A stretch of DNA of 64,000 nucleotides from Aquarana catesbeiana (lineage: Eukaryota; Chordata; Amphibia; Anura; Ranidae), in NCBI RefSeq assembly GCF_042186555.1, contig NC_133326.1, positions 693,232,700-693,296,699 on the forward strand. The letters are read 5' to 3'. The position numbers and the translations under genes were made by a program. Positions 34,046 to 46,819 of the stretch are shown one piece after another. Below the pieces are notes generated by a model. That model was not told where the DNA came from and searched no databases. It worked only from the letters and a program-made list of their open reading frames with translations. Position 1 is the first letter of the stretch. The number at the start of each line of letters is the position of its first letter.

Positions 34046-34053
34046 CTTTTATA
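34046..34053 (-). promoter_or_regulatory. Candidate TATA box of OR copy B
   Basis: TATAAAAG on the minus strand, in the block shared with 5471 and 46292. Confidence 0.45.
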
Positions 34054-34715
34054 AAAAATAAATAAATTGCATGGAGCCACTGGGAATCTGTGCTCGGTGA
34101 TATTCTCATGAGCTAATACCGATGTGATTAGAGATATGAGATTATCAGTCAGTGCTTCAGAATTAATTGTAAAAGGAATATTCAGATCAAGAATAAAAAC
34201 AAAAGGTTTTTTTTTTTCTTATTGCATACTTTAATTATAGTTCTCTGTTTATTTCATGGTGACATAGTAATTATTATTATTAGTAGTAGTAGTAGTAGTT
34301 GTAGTATCACTACAAACTAATGTTATAGCAGTCAATTGACAAAATGCATCCTTGAGTCTTTCCAAGTAGCAGCGAGTGTCCACAGTATAGAGATGGTGGT
34401 GTCTGCCACCAAATTATCCATATCCCTGTTCAAATTTCTCTTAAGGTATAGATAGGCAGCAACAAGAACCAACAGTACTACTAGTACCATGATGCCATGT
34501 TAATATTATATAGTTTTATAGTTGGATAAATGGATGAATGTCCTTCAAGTTTTACCCAGTAGGTTTTATCTTGTGTAAGGATAAGCTATGAACAATATTG
34601 GATACAAGACTATATGATCATATCTGTAGATTACAATGACTATACTATACATAGTGATCATGATTTGGATACCATCAGTGGAATGAAAATTGGTTAGATG
34701 TGCAGTATTTATACA

Positions 34716-34716
<1 letters not shown>

Positions 34717-34757
<41 letters not shown>
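34717..34757. repeat. (TA)n microsatellite
   Basis: Pure TA run. Confidence 0.95.
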
Positions 34758-34762
<5 letters not shown>

Positions 34763-34873
34763 CTATTCAGTGGTATGGTTGTATTTAGTTACTATTTCCT
34801 TTTTTGTGAGTATGTTACAAGATGTACTATACACCCTGCACTCCTCCATATGCGGAGGTGGATATCTCTTGAC

Positions 34874-36662
34874 TAGGGATGGGCTATCTGTTCGAGTCGA
34901 ACATGAGTTCGACTCAAACATTGGCAAATTCGAAAAGCTGCGGAACACCATTTAAAAGTCTGTGGGAGAAATCTAAAGTACTAATTTTAAAGGTTAATAT
35001 GCAAGTTATTGTCATAAAAAGTGTTTGGGGACCGGGGTCCTGCCCAGGGGACATGTATCAATGCAAAAAAAGTTTTAAAAACATCTGTTTTTTCAGGAGC
35101 AGTGATTTTAATAATGCTTAAAGTGAAACAATAAAAGTAAAATATTCCTTTAAATTTCGTACCCGGGGGGTGTCTATAGTATGCCTATAAAGTAGCGCAT
35201 GTTTCCCATGTTTATAACAGTCCGAGAGCAAAATGACATTTCTTATGAAAAAAAAGTCATTTAAAAGTACTAGCGCTAGTGCCGGTTATTAATGAATTGT
35301 TGGTCCCGACAATACACTTAAAAGTCATTGAAAGTCAATGAAAAAAAAATGTGTGGTGGTCCACCAAAATTCCATTACCAGGCCCTTCAGGTGTGGTATG
35401 GATATTAAGGGTAACTCCGCGCCAATATTAAAAAAAATGGCGTGGGTTCCCCCCAAAAATCCATACCAGACCCTTTAGGTCTGGTATGGATTTTAAGGGG
35501 AACTCCGTACCAAAATTAAAAAAAAAAATGGTGTGTGGTTCCCCCAAAATTCCACACCAGACCCTTATCCTAGCACACAACCTGCCAGGCCACAGGAAAA
35601 GAGGGGGGATGAGAGAGCACCCCCCCTCCTGAACCGTACCAGGCCACATGCCCTCAACATGGGGAGGATGTCCCCATGTTGATGGGGACAAGGGCCTCAT
35701 CTCCACAACCCTTGCCCAGTGGTTGTGGGGGTCTGCGGGCAGGGGGCTTATTGGAATCTGGAAGCCCCCTTTAACAAAGAGGATACCCAGATCCCGCCCC
35801 CCATGTGAATTGGTAAGGGGTACGTTGTACCCCTACCATTTCACAAAATGGAAGTGTCAAAATGTTAAAAACCACGGGAGACGGCTTGGGACAAGTCCAT
35901 TATTAAAAATAAAAACATAAAAAAGAGATTCCAGCAATGTAATCCAATAAATCCATGCTTCTACTCCAGCGATGTAATCCAGTTCTTGATCTCCAGCGAC
36001 GGATGATCTCCAGCGACTCTGACAAGGGGAAACACCGGGGTTTCCCAGTGATGTGTACGGGGGATCCCACCCCCCTCTGATGCAATGGGAATCCTGCATT
36101 GCATCAGAGGGGGGGTGGGGTCACCCGAACATGTCACTGGGAAACCCCGGCATTTCCCCTTGTCAGAGTCGCTGGAGATCGTGGGTCATTTGATGGGTGG
36201 CCCCGCCCTCAGCTACAAGAGCTATCAAGCTAGCGCCGCATCATTGGCTGGGTGCCTCTGGTGGAGGCAGGATCCTGTGCGTGTTCCCCGCTGGAGTCGC
36301 TGGAGATCATCCATCGCTGGAGATCGAGAATTGGATTACATCGCTGGAGTAGGAGCATGGATTTATCAGATTACATCGCTGGAATCTCTTTTTTATTTTT
36401 TAATTTTTAATTTTTAATAAAGGACTTGTCCCAAGCCGTCTCCTGTGGTTTTTAACATTTTGACACTTTCTTTTTGTGAAATGGTAGGGGTACAATGTAT
36501 CACCTGGGGCAGGTTCCCCAAACACTTTTTATGAAAATAACTTGCATATTAACTTTTAAAATTAGCACTTTTGATTTTTCATGGTCGTGTCCCATAGACT
36601 TTAACGGTGTTCGCGTGTTCAAACAAATGTTTTGTCTGTTCACGTGTTCTGGATGCAAACTA
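34874..36662. mobile_element. Large inverted-repeat element, ranid type
   Basis: The left end TAGGGATGGGCTATCTGTTCG and the right arm (CCCATAGACTTTAACGGTGT near 36591) are mirrored: GTACTAATTTTAAAGGTTAATATGCAAG at 34978 has its complement near 36540. Between them are short boxes of CCATACCAGACCCTT and TCTGGTATGGAT. The same element, rearranged, occupies 56666-61796. No ORF with domains. The right tip is truncated. Confidence 0.65.
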
Positions 36663-37355
36663 AATAAAGAAGACTTCCAGGGTCCAATAAGTCCCCCTGC
36701 CACAGATCCCCACATCCATTTTGGGGACAGGATGTGGTCATAAGGCCCTTGTCACCATCATCATTGGGACAAGATGCCTTGTATAAAGGGGGAGAGAACT
36801 TCCCTGAGCGAGGAAAGTAGTGTCAACACAAAAACAGAGTGCACTGGATAGTGCAGGTAAATAAAAAAAAAACATTTTTAATAATATTCATTGTTTAATA
36901 AAAATTAAAATTGCATTTACAAAGAAAATACTTGATCAGTGTATATCAAAAACAATTATAGGAAGGGGAATTGCACTTACATAGAAAAGATTTGATCAGT
37001 GCATATCAAGAACAATAATAGGAAGGGGCAAGGGCCCCAAAGCATGTAAGGTGAGTGGAGGTCCATTATCACCCCATACACAGATTTGGCCCGCTCTAGA
37101 TCCTGCTTTGGATGCTTCTGCAATTGTTCTCCCTTGATTTCTACAGCATTCACCCCAGGATTTTTACTCTGATGGTCTCTTCTCCTATTGTTGGCTTCCA
37201 ATGAGAGGACTTTCTACATCTGTAGACAGAGAAATATTTTTGGCCAGATTTTTTAGGTGCTAATATAGTGAAAAAACATACTGGATTTGAGTAAAAACAA
37301 TTTTTATTTAAGACATATAAAATAAAAACACAGATAGTTGTTGCCAAACAACATA
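36663..37355. other. No gene; 60-bp tandem duplication
   Basis: ATTGCATTTACAAAGAAAAT at 36911 and ATTGCACTTACATAGAAAAG at 36971 begin two adjacent copies of a 60-bp unit (about 36911-37030). Nothing else supportable. Confidence 0.5.
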
Positions 37356-38413
37356 TACCAAATTTTTTGCTCCATAAGACGCACCTGACCATAAGACGCA
37401 CCTAGGTTTTAGAAGTTCAAAACAAGAAAAAAAAATATTCTGAACCAAATGGTGTACTAAAATATTTTCCAGTGCCCATGAAATACAGAGTGACCATTAC
37501 CATAGAAAATGCAGAGCGACCGATACCATAGAAAATGCAGAGTGACCATTACCATCGAAAATGTAGAGTGACCATTACCATAGAAAATGCAGAGTGACCA
37601 TTACCATAGAAAATGCAGAGTGACCACTACCATAGAAAATGCAGAGTGACCATGCCATAGAAAAGCAGAGATGCCATTACCATAGAAAATGCAGAGTGAC
37701 CATTACCATAGAAAATACAGAGTGACCATTACCATAGTAAATGCAGAGTGACCACTACCATAGAAAATGCAGAGTGACCATGCCATAGAAATTCAGAGTG
37801 ACCATTACCACAAAAAATGCAGAGTGACCATTACCATAAAAAATGCAGAGTGACCATTACCATAGAAAATGCAGAGTGACCATTACCATAAAAAAAGCAG
37901 AGTGACCATGACATAGAAATGCAGAGTAACCATTGTTTTCCCAGCGGCCTGTCTATTTCTCCTGCCCTCGGTCCGCCCTCCTTCTCCTCCCCGGCAATCG
38001 TTTCTGGTAGCCGACCCCTGCCTTCGCCTTTTCCTCCGGCCGCTCCTGTCAGAGTCACCGGCCCTGCGTTTCCCTGCCTCTATGGTGCCGGGCTCCCCGA
38101 GGAACAGCTGGCACTTCTTCCTCCTCCATCAGGCCCATAGTAACCTGTTTTCTGTCTCTCCCGGTGCCCTGCGCCCACGGGGGGTTTTGAATTATGTCCC
38201 AGCTCTCTTGCCTCTCTTCTTCCGGTGTTGGCTGTGGGATGCATTACCAGCAGTGGGCATTGCCAGCAGTGGGGGGGCATTGCCAGCAGCGGGGGGGGTG
38301 CCAGCGGCGGCGGGGGGCGGTGCCTATTGTATATTCACACCATAAGACGCAGGGACATTTTCCCTCATATTTCTGAAGGAAAAAATGCGTCTTATAGTCC
38401 GAAAAATACGGTA
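37356..38413. mobile_element. TIR element ending in CATAAGACGCA, with internal minisatellite
   Basis: The left end TACCAAATTTTTTGCTCCAT runs into AAGACGCAC; the right end read inverted is TACCGTATTTTTCGGACTAT then AAGACGCA. These make a diverged TIR of about 27 bp. No transposase is seen. Superfamily not assigned. Confidence 0.7.
37485..37935. repeat. 26-bp minisatellite
   Basis: About 17 units of GCAGAGTGACCATTACCATA plus GAAAAT, with some shortened units that lack TTAC. Confidence 0.9.
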
Positions 38414-39606
38414 CATTAATACAGCTTGTGTGGAATGGAAGATAGAATGGAATAGAAGATATCTTGTTGTGTAGATGGTAGCTAAAGTAAATTTATCCCA
38501 ACATGTTTCGCCATCGTGGGCTTCCTCAGGGGATATATTAAAATAGCACAACACAAATCACTAAATATAGAATAAAATATATTTAGGACATATTGTTTAT
38601 ACTTCATACTCACAAAGTTATCAAAACATTGCCCACTGAGACTGACCGCACCACCACTCACCCATATTGGACTCCATGCAACTCCAAAGTGGGCGCCTGA
38701 ACCAAGGAGAATCACCCCAGTGGGGCACACAGAGCAGCCAAACAAGGTCCTATCTGACCAACTATGGAACAAAATAAAGGATTAAAAATAAGTAATAAAT
38801 TCATCTGCCATCAGTTTGATAAATCCTGATGGACAGGTAAAGGCAGCTAAAAGCGGCCAAAAGATTAAAGATAAAGACACTACAAACAAAAGATATACCA
38901 ACTAAACAAGCTATTGGGTTGTGGATAAGTCAAGGGTTCCGTATGATGTTAGGAGATATGAATTAAGGGCCAAAGCCAAAGAAAGCTGAACAGCATTGGG
39001 AAAAATCAGTAAGTAGCAATAAGCTTAGATATGGTATAGCATTGATATATGTGAAATTGATTCACACATTCATACAGAGACCAGTATTCTTATTATCGGC
39101 CAATAGATCAAAAGGGGATTTCATAGAATCAGGGAGCCAACGTATATATAAAGCTGAACTAACATGCTACAAATCATCTGTCTCCTGCACTTGGAGGAGA
39201 TTAGGCAGATGGCAGCAAGCAAGGCATACCTGTGGTTAAATGCAGACCACTGTAAATGATTGGCTCACAGATCCAATAAAGAAACAGGAAAAGGATTGGC
39301 AAAAAGACAAATAAATGTAAACTTCCAAAAAAGTTTTACCTAGAAGCCGTCTTTAATGATGTAAGGTCACCCCTGATGCAACTAAGCTTTTTATATGCGT
39401 CTGACTTCACTGGTCGAGTGTGGACGTGCGGGAGTCAATGCACATGCACGAAGCGCCATTCTAGACTACACAGTCGATAATGCAAAGTGGCCCGTTGGAA
39501 AGGGAGATGACCCAGCGGTAGCTGAGAGGCCCCAAACAGTGGGCGGGCGTCTATAACTCCACATGGACCAAACGGGCACACACTGCTAAACTTGTAGCAA
39601 ACCTAG
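38414..39606. other. No gene seen
   Basis: Contains an ACATGTTTCGCCATCGTGGG...CTTCCTCAGGGG phrase near 38500 of a type common in amphibian repeats. No coding or structural feature I can support. Confidence 0.4.
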
Positions 39607-39639
39607 CTATAGAAGTACGTTGTACAATAGAAAAAACTC

Positions 39640-40164
39640 AAAAGGAGATAAAAAAATGATAATATAGATACCATATCCTGTAGCAGGTAATTTTGGCTTC
39701 ATTTGAGTGTGCTGTCTCTCAGCTGCATCCTCACAAGCTACTGCCTCTTTGTGGCTACACGGTGACACTGCAGACTTTCCAGACTCTTCAGTGGTGTTCC
39801 AGAACCTTGAGCAAGTAAAGATCCCATGCCCCACTTGACCACACTCCAAGCACAGTACTGGATGCTGAACTTTAGTGTCTTGGCATCTACTCAATGACTG
39901 GCTCTCTCTTGTTGCCACAGGATACCATTCTCGAGGACTCCACTGGTCACGATCATCAGCAGAAAAACTCCTTGGATCCCACACATCCTGGCTTGCCTGA
40001 ACGTTGCTTCCATAGGTGACCATACTCCTCCTTTCCACACACTGTTGTCCACCTGGATTCCTGTTGCCGGGGACATTCTCTTTCACTTCCACTTTAACTG
40101 GGGGTGGCGTGATTAATTTACACCATTTCACAGCAAATTCACACTCAGATGAATTTTCTGGCAT
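39640..40164 (-). pseudogene. CCHC zinc-knuckle ORF, gag-like remnant
   Basis: An ATG-initiated frame of about 170 residues with one C-x2-C-x4-H-x4-C knuckle (CLECGQVGHGIFTC, about residues 104-117). Such knuckles bind single-stranded RNA or DNA and are typical of nucleocapsid domains of gag proteins, but also occur in cellular proteins. The preceding region is hydrophilic; the last 20 residues are hydrophobic and probably run into non-coding DNA. A second open stretch lies just upstream on the same strand (40463-40212) in another frame. No protease or RT is found nearby, so the element type is unknown. Confidence 0.4.
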
Positions 40165-41453
40165 GGCTGGGGCATGTGGTGAAATACCCTCTAGCCATAA
40201 TAGCCTTTCCCTTACCTTAGCAAGGATTGCATCCTTTTTCTACTTCGACCACCCCATCCTTGTGTTCTTGCACACAGCGACTGGTAAGACAGTTCACAGC
40301 AGAAAAAAAAAAAGTTTGATTCTCCTTTCACAGGTACACCACCTGCAACACGCAATGCCTTTCGCCTGGCTGCACTTCCACGCACAGCTAACAGTTCCTG
40401 ACATGAACTCACCACTGGAGCAGAGACCCAGATTTCACCGTCTGTATTGCATCCTACAACCACTTGTGATATTGGGGATGTTTAGCTCAGTGATAGAGGC
40501 ATTTTTCCAGTGAGTCCACGGCAGTCAGTTAATTCTTAAAAGGAACAAAATTAAACGTGTATACACAGGATTGCCCACACAGGGCTCTTCTCCAACCAAT
40601 GCAACAACTGAGAAAATACCAAGCCACCTGGCTCCTAGGCTTACTTTGCCTTTTATTGCAGTTCCTTGCTAAACCGGCCTACTCCTGGCCTTATCAGGAT
40701 TCTCCCACCCCCTGGGTTTGCTCACTGTCCCCACGACTTCAGGGCAGTTGGCACTTTGTGCCAGTAAATTCTAGGATGAAGCTGTACTGTTGGACTCATA
40801 ACTCTAAGTTCTCTGGCTATTTGGGTTTCCATAGGACCCTCATTTTCCACTCTCATCTTTACTGATGGTCAAGCCTCACAAGGATGTTAAGGACTTTCTG
40901 AAGACCTGCCTGGTTTTTGCCCCTATTAAATCCCCTAACCAAGTTTGGACAGCACCCCTTATTCCATTGCCTATCCCTGGAAACAAGAGCATTTGTAATG
41001 GGACTTTAGATCAGGCAGATAATTTCCATACAGAATAGTACACATGATTACAAGTTTGAGCTGATCCATAATAAGTAATCATAATACACACTATAAATTC
41101 ATAAAAATGATTAATATTCATACACATGATATTTTTTGTTAGAGATACATGATTTAGGCAGATGGAAATACTTAAGTACAAAATACATAGCGATCCACAA
41201 ATGTCTTGGCATCCTATATGCATTTCGTAGATCAATGTCCCCTTCCTCAGGAGTAGAAAATTATCTCCAACCCTCTTGGACTTACTAGCCACCTCAGCTC
41301 TCCCAGCCTCTCAGACCCACTTCTGGTCTCCTAGGCCCTTGTAGCCGTGCCGACCTTCCCAGTCCTTCAGGCACAAAGTCCCCCCTCACCAGGGATGTAG
41401 TCTTACACAGAGCAGACAGTTTCCCTGACAGGGGTCTGTCTTTAATCACTTAC
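40165..41453. other. No gene seen
   Basis: Moderately GC-rich DNA with short open frames on both strands. None has a recognisable domain. Confidence 0.4.
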
Positions 41454-41668
41454 GGACTGGAAGATTTGCCTGCTTAATGACCAGGTCATTTTTTGCGATA
41501 CGGCACTGTGTCACTTTAACTGACAATTGCGCTGTCGTGCGACACTGTACCCAAACAAAATTGATGTCCTTTTTTTCCCACAAATAGAGCTTTCTTTTAG
41601 TGATATTTAATCACCTCTGTGTTTTTTTTGCGCTATAGACAATAAAAGAGCGACAGTTTTGAAAAATA

Positions 41669-41670
<2 letters not shown>

Positions 41671-41721
<51 letters not shown>
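41671..41721. repeat. (TA)n microsatellite
   Basis: Pure TA run inside the left arm. Confidence 0.95.
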
Positions 41722-41724
<3 letters not shown>

Positions 41725-42112
41725 ACTATAATATATATCCCCAAAAATGTTTTAAAAATCAAGTTTCTTCATGAGTTTTGGCCAATATATACTCTTCTAC
41801 ATATTTTTGATAATATAAATCGCAATAAGCGTATATTGATTGGTTTGCACAAAAGTTATAGCGTCTACAAACTATGGGAAAGTATTATGACATTTTTATG
41901 GCATTCTTATTTTATTTTTTATTTTTTACTATTAATGGCGGTGATCTGCGACATTGTGGCGGATAGTTTTTACACATTTTTGGGACCATTGACAATACAG
42001 CAATCAGTGCTATAAAAATGCACTGATTTCTGTGTAAATGTCACTGGCAGGGAAGGGGTTAACACTAGGGGGCAATCAAGGGGTTAACTGTGTTCCCTAG
42101 TGTGTGTTCTAA

Positions 42113-42640
42113 TAGGGCGTACACACGGTCGGACTTTGTTCGGACATTCCGACAACAAAATCCTAGGATTTTTTCTGACGGATGTTGGCTCAAACTTGTT
42201 TTGCCTACACACGGTCGCACAAAGTTGTCGGAATTTCCGATCGCCAACCACGCGGTCACGTACACCACGTACGACAAGACTAGAAAAGGCCGGTTCAGAA
42301 CCAAGCGCGGCACCCTTTGGGCTCCTTTTGCTAATCTCGTGTTTCACCGTTTGTTGGCTTCGCTGACCCCCTATATCAGCAGGCAGGATACCTGCATGAG
42401 GCAAGCCATCACTCCGGAGCAGAGGTTGGTCGCTACCTTGTGGTATTTGGCCACAGGGAGAAGCCTGCAGGACTTGAAGTTCTCGACAGGCATCTCCCCC
42501 CAGGCTCTGGGGATCATTATCCCAGAGACCTGTTCTGCCATCATCCAGGTCCTACAGAAGGAGTATATGAAGGTAAGATTTTTATGCTTTTATATCACAT
42601 TTTATTGTATATAATGTTTGATAATATCTTGTATTTCTTT
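42113..42640 (+). pseudogene. Harbinger element 5' end with transposase exon fragment
   Basis: Begins TAATAGGGCGTACACACGGT, the same terminus as the MITE at 12676. From about 42300 a frame reads FANLVFHRLLASLTPYISR, then TPEQRLVATLWYLATGRSLQDLKF, then GISPQALGIIIPETCSAIIQVLQKEYMK. This is the N-terminal helix-rich part of PIF/Harbinger (HARBI1-like) transposase. It runs to a splice donor, ATGAAG|GTAAGA, at 42572. The DDE domain is missing, so it is a truncated element. Confidence 0.8.
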
Positions 42641-43149
42641 CCTCATTCCCTAATTACCATGATTGTAATATGCTGTGAATGTCCCCTTTGTCCCCTTTGT
42701 CCTCATGAATGCTGGATTTTTATGTAAACACACAAATCCTGGTTCTCTCAAGGGAGAGGAGACAGACCATGTGTTCATACTAACCCCTTCTCCGCCAGTG
42801 ACATTTATATAGTAATCAGTGCATTTTTATAGCACTGATCGCTGTATAATTGTCACTGATCCCAAAAATGTGTCAAAAGTGTCCGATGTGTCCACCGCAA
42901 TATCTCAGTCCTGATAAAAATCACTGATCACTGTCATTACTAGTGAAAAAAAAATATAATAATAAAAATGCCATAAATCTATCCCTTATTTTGTAGGCGC
43001 TATAAGGTTTGCGCAAACCAATCAATATATGCCTATTGTAATTTTTTTACCACAAATATGTAGAATACATATCAGCCCAAACTGAAGAAAAAAATGTGTT
43101 TTTTTTTTTAAATTGGGGATATTTATTATAGCAAAAAGTTAAAGATATT

Positions 43150-43420
43150 GGGGTTGATTTACTAAAGGCAAATGCACTTGAAAGTGCACTATAAGTGCAC
43201 TTGGAAGTGCAGTCTCTGTAGATCTGAGGGGAAGATCTAAAATGAGGGAAAGCTCTGCTGATTTTAGCATACAATCATGTGCAAGCTAAAATGCTGTTTT
43301 TTATTTTCCTTGCATGTCCCCCTCAGTTTGACAGCGATTGCACTTCCAAGTGCACTTTCAGAGCATTTATAAGTGCACTTGTAGTGCAAAGTGGATTTTT
43401 CCTTAGTAAATAACCCCCAT
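43150..43420. mobile_element. Palindromic MITE
   Basis: GGGGTTGATTTACTAAAGGC mirrors CCTTAGTAAATAACCCCC; interior GTGCACT motifs are also mirrored. Confidence 0.75.
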
Positions 43421-43659
43421 TGTGTTTTTTTCAAAATTGTCGGTCTTCTTTTGTTTGTAGCGCAAAAAATAAAAAACGCAGTGGTGATCAAATACCACCA
43501 AAAGAAATCTCTATTTGTGGGAAAAAAAGGATGTCAGTTTTGTTTGGGTACAGCATCGCACAACCGTGCAATTGTCAGTTAAAGCGATGCAGTGCCATAT
43601 CGCAAAAAATGGCCTGGTCATTGAGCAGCCAAATCTTCCAGGGCTGAAATGGTTAAACC

Positions 43660-44225
43660 TCATTTGCCATATAGTTACCCACCCCATTAATTTGTTCAAA
43701 TCTTTTGCAAGGTTTTCACATCCTGCGGAGAAGTTATTGCCCTGCTTAGCTTAGTATCGTCTGCAAATACAGAGATTGAACTGTTTACCCCATCCTCCTG
43801 GTTGTTTATGAACAAATTAATTAGGATTGGTTCCAGCACAGAACCCAGGGTGACCCCACTACCCACCCCTGACCATTCTGAGTATTCCCCATTTATCACC
43901 ACCCTCTGAACTCGCCCTTGTAGCCAGTTTTCAATTCATGTACTCATCCTATGGTCCATGCCAACAGACCTTATTTTGTACAGTAAACGTTTATGGGGAA
44001 CTGTGTCAAATGCTTTTGCAAAATCCAGATACACCACGTCTACAGGCCTTCCTTTATCTAGATGGCAACTCACCTCCTCATAGAAGGTCAATAGATTGGT
44101 TTGGCAAGAACGATTCTTTATGAATCCATGCTAATTACTGCTAATGATACCGTTCTCATTACTAGAATCTTGTATATAGTCCCTTATCATCCCTTATCAT
44201 CCCCATTATGTGCTCTGTTTGACTT
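43660..44225 (-). pseudogene. CR1-like LINE reverse transcriptase fragment
   Basis: The minus strand reads SCQTNLLTFYEEVSCHLDKG, then VDVVYLDFAKAFDTVPHK (about 44045-43990), then GSVLEPILINLFINNQEDG and VFADDTKLSRAI (about 43750). These are RT motifs including the catalytic F-A-D-D box, in one nearly continuous frame ending near 43700. No endonuclease or 3' end is present, so this is an isolated fragment. Confidence 0.85.
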
Positions 44226-45089
44226 GAGTGATTCCTAAAATGCTGAGGGTCCGATCTTATTATGCAAATCGTATGATTGAAATCATGGAATTTTAATATA
44301 TTTAATACAGTTTAAGCTTTGTAGTACACACCCAATTATGACTCCTTGTCACTTATAGTAACCCCCTTTTCCTCCCAGGTATTCTTCATACCAGGGCCAT
44401 AATTAGTATTAGTCTTTAAGCAATGTGTCTCCACGCTTCTGTTCCTCTGGTATTTGCTGTTTCTGAGTATTCCCTTATTCTGTGTGTCGTTTGATCCTGT
44501 CTTTGTTCTCAGTGTTTCCCTATAGCTGTGTAATTATATTCCCTTTGGTTTATGTCCATGGATCCCTTCATTTCCTATGTGTCTCTCTCAGTATCATTTC
44601 TGTGTGTACCCCGTGTCCTTCCAGCATGATATTTGGTTCCACTGTGCCCGCACGGGTGTGCTAGAGAGCCACAACCTGGGGGCTCGCTCGCAGTACAACA
44701 TCCACACCTCCAGTGGCTCTGGTGAAGATCTGGTGGCTCCTTAGACCCTGCGACTCTGGCGCAACTCTGTGTGCGGTCACACTGCTCCCGCATCTGTGAG
44801 GATCCGTTCCTGGAGTACACCTATTTAGTTGTCCATTGGTATGCGAGATCTTGAGTTAAAGTCCCAGGTGGTCTTACCTCTGATCGTGACAGGAGCAACT
44901 GAATCATAAATTGAGGGAATATACCAGTGATGTTCTGCCATCAGAGTTGGACAAGGGTGATGGCAGGCAGAAAGTAAAATATGCATGTAATGAGGGCATA
45001 TGATGTTACCATCACTCCTGAATGAAGTTCTCCATGGTAAGATTGAAATATGCTGCCACTGGAGGTGGTAAAAGTAAAAAAGAGACTTA
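44226..45089. other. No gene seen
   Basis: Short open frames only; no recognisable domain or repeat structure. Confidence 0.4.
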
Positions 45090-45451
45090 ATAATTTCCAT
45101 TTCCCTGATGGTGTCCAAATCAGGATCACTATGTATAGTATGGTCATTGTGATCTTACTGCCGAAAATTGTTCATAGCTTATCCTTACACTAAATGAAAC
45201 CTGCTGGGTAAAACTTGAAGGACATTTATCCTTTTTTCAACTAAGAAACTATGTAATATTAACATGGCTTCATGGTACAGATAATGCTGTTGGTTCTTGT
45301 TGCTTCTTGTTTATGTCATATGAGGAATTTGTTGAGTGATAGGGATAAAGAGGGATACATTTGTGGCAGGCACGACCATCTCTATCCTGGATAACCTCAC
45401 TGCTACTTGAAAAGACTCAAGAAGGCATTTTGGCAATCTTGCAGCTCTTAT

Positions 45452-45947
45452 TTAAAGCGGAACTGCAGTCTGCTCACATAATTTGTAATAAAAACATCTT
45501 TGTCGTTCTGAATCTTCCCTCCAAGCATTTTGCATATTATTTTATATATACTGTGATTCTGTACTTGCCAAATATGCTGCAGAAATCTCCCTCCACTGAG
45601 CCTGGCTGCAACAATTTTAACTGTGGGCAGCTGAAGCTGCTGCCTCTTCACTTCCTGGATTTACACAGACACACAGCGGCCCACCTCCAGCTCTGCAGCC
45701 TTGCAGCTCTCATTGGCTCTTTTATGACTCATCCTCCCTCCCTTCCTGGCAAACTCTCACAAGAGTTAGAGAGAGACCTGTGCATGATGTCATAAGCCTA
45801 GGCTTTTTACGAGACAAAAAACAGGAAGTGGACTGTATATGGTGTTTACTGGCAGAAAAAAAAATGTTTTACTATCCAAAGTTAATACAACAAGGCAGAA
45901 GATTTAATAAATGGAAAGATGAAAAAATGACTGAAGGTCTGCTTTAA
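45452..45947. mobile_element. TTAA-flanked MITE with readable empty site
   Basis: TTAAAGCGGAACTGCAGTC mirrors TGACTGAAGGTCTGCTTTAA. Copy A lacks the insert and reads TTCTTATTTGGCTATGGAC, where the target TTAA is TTGG, so the insertion point and 4-base target fit. Confidence 0.8.
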
Positions 45948-45979
45948 CTATGGACTGCTATAATAATAGTTTGTTGTGA

Positions 45980-45980
<1 letters not shown>

Positions 45981-46011
<31 letters not shown>
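45981..46011. repeat. (ACT)n microsatellite
   Basis: Ten ACT units; copies A and B have shorter trinucleotide runs at the matching place. Confidence 0.9.
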
Positions 46012-46291
46012 GTACTTCTAATAATAATTACAAAAATATTATTCATAATAGCTATTTCATTTCATGTTATGCCACTCTGAAATGAACAGAGAATCATACA
46101 TACACAGGCCTAGAATATGGAAGAAATAAAATGGAAGAAATACTTTTTGTTTTTATTATTATTATTAATATTCCTTTTACAATTCTTTCTTAATTTCTGA
46201 TTGATAATCCCATATCTCTAACTACATAAATATTTTAGCCCATGAGAATATCACTGAACACAGAAGCTCCATGCAACTCATTTTGTCCCTT

Positions 46292-46299
46292 TATAAAAG
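46292..46299 (+). promoter_or_regulatory. Candidate TATA box of OR copy C
   Basis: TATAAAAG in the conserved block shared with 5471 and 34046. Confidence 0.45.
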
Positions 46300-46819
46300 C
46301 AGCATCAGAAAATCAGAAGAGCATTTAAAAGAGCACAATTTCCAGCTGTGGTAATATCTTTGCCCACATATACGGTATATATACCGTATACATTTGTAAA
46401 CAATATTTACAGTAATTACTTGTCACAATTTTTTTTTATTAGTTAAAATAATACCAATAAGTCTTTTCTTAGTTTTGTGTGTTGGAAATACATTTAAAGC
46501 ACATTTTGATTAAGTACCTGTAATTCAGCAAATTTCCATCTACTTTAGTTGTGGAGTGTGCATGACTAACCCTAGGATGCCTTTGGCCTGCTGTGCTTTG
46601 TATTTCAGTATATGCTGAAGGTCCCATTGAAATCTGTGAAATCTGTGTTGAAGATAAAGCAGGTCATAGTACCCACTGAATTTCTCATTTGAATGCAGGT
46701 ATTTCAGTTGCATTAAAGGATTTAGTTTTTTTTGCATTTGTGTTGAAATAAACAAAATGTAGCTTTTGGTAAAGAAGCTGGGAGGAAAATTGTCATCCAA
46801 TTGATGACTGCATCCAATT

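Larger units (their letters stand above)
31230..34700 (-). repeat. Segmental duplication, copy B (inverted; carries OR at 32019)
   Basis: Reverse complement matches copies A and C block by block: downstream MITE, 3' flank near 31640-31790, OR, pyrimidine tract, exon block, TATA block and the far-upstream block near 34560-34680. Confidence 0.85.
41454..43655. mobile_element. Long inverted-repeat element, about 2.2 kb
   Basis: Left arm 41454-42075 and right arm 42782-43655 mirror each other over hundreds of bases (TAATGACCAGGTCATTTTTTGCG against its complement near 43600; AATCGCAATAAGCGTATATTGAT against the complement near 43020; GCACTGATTTCTGTGTAAATGTC against the complement near 42800). The spacer holds a Harbinger fragment, and the right arm contains a palindromic MITE at 43150-43420. 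The ends resemble TTAACCAC/TTAACCAT. Confidence 0.7.

Noticed and set aside
40557..40865. 102-residue frame with hydrophobic stretch
   Set aside because: No homology recognised, no splice or promoter context; likely chance.
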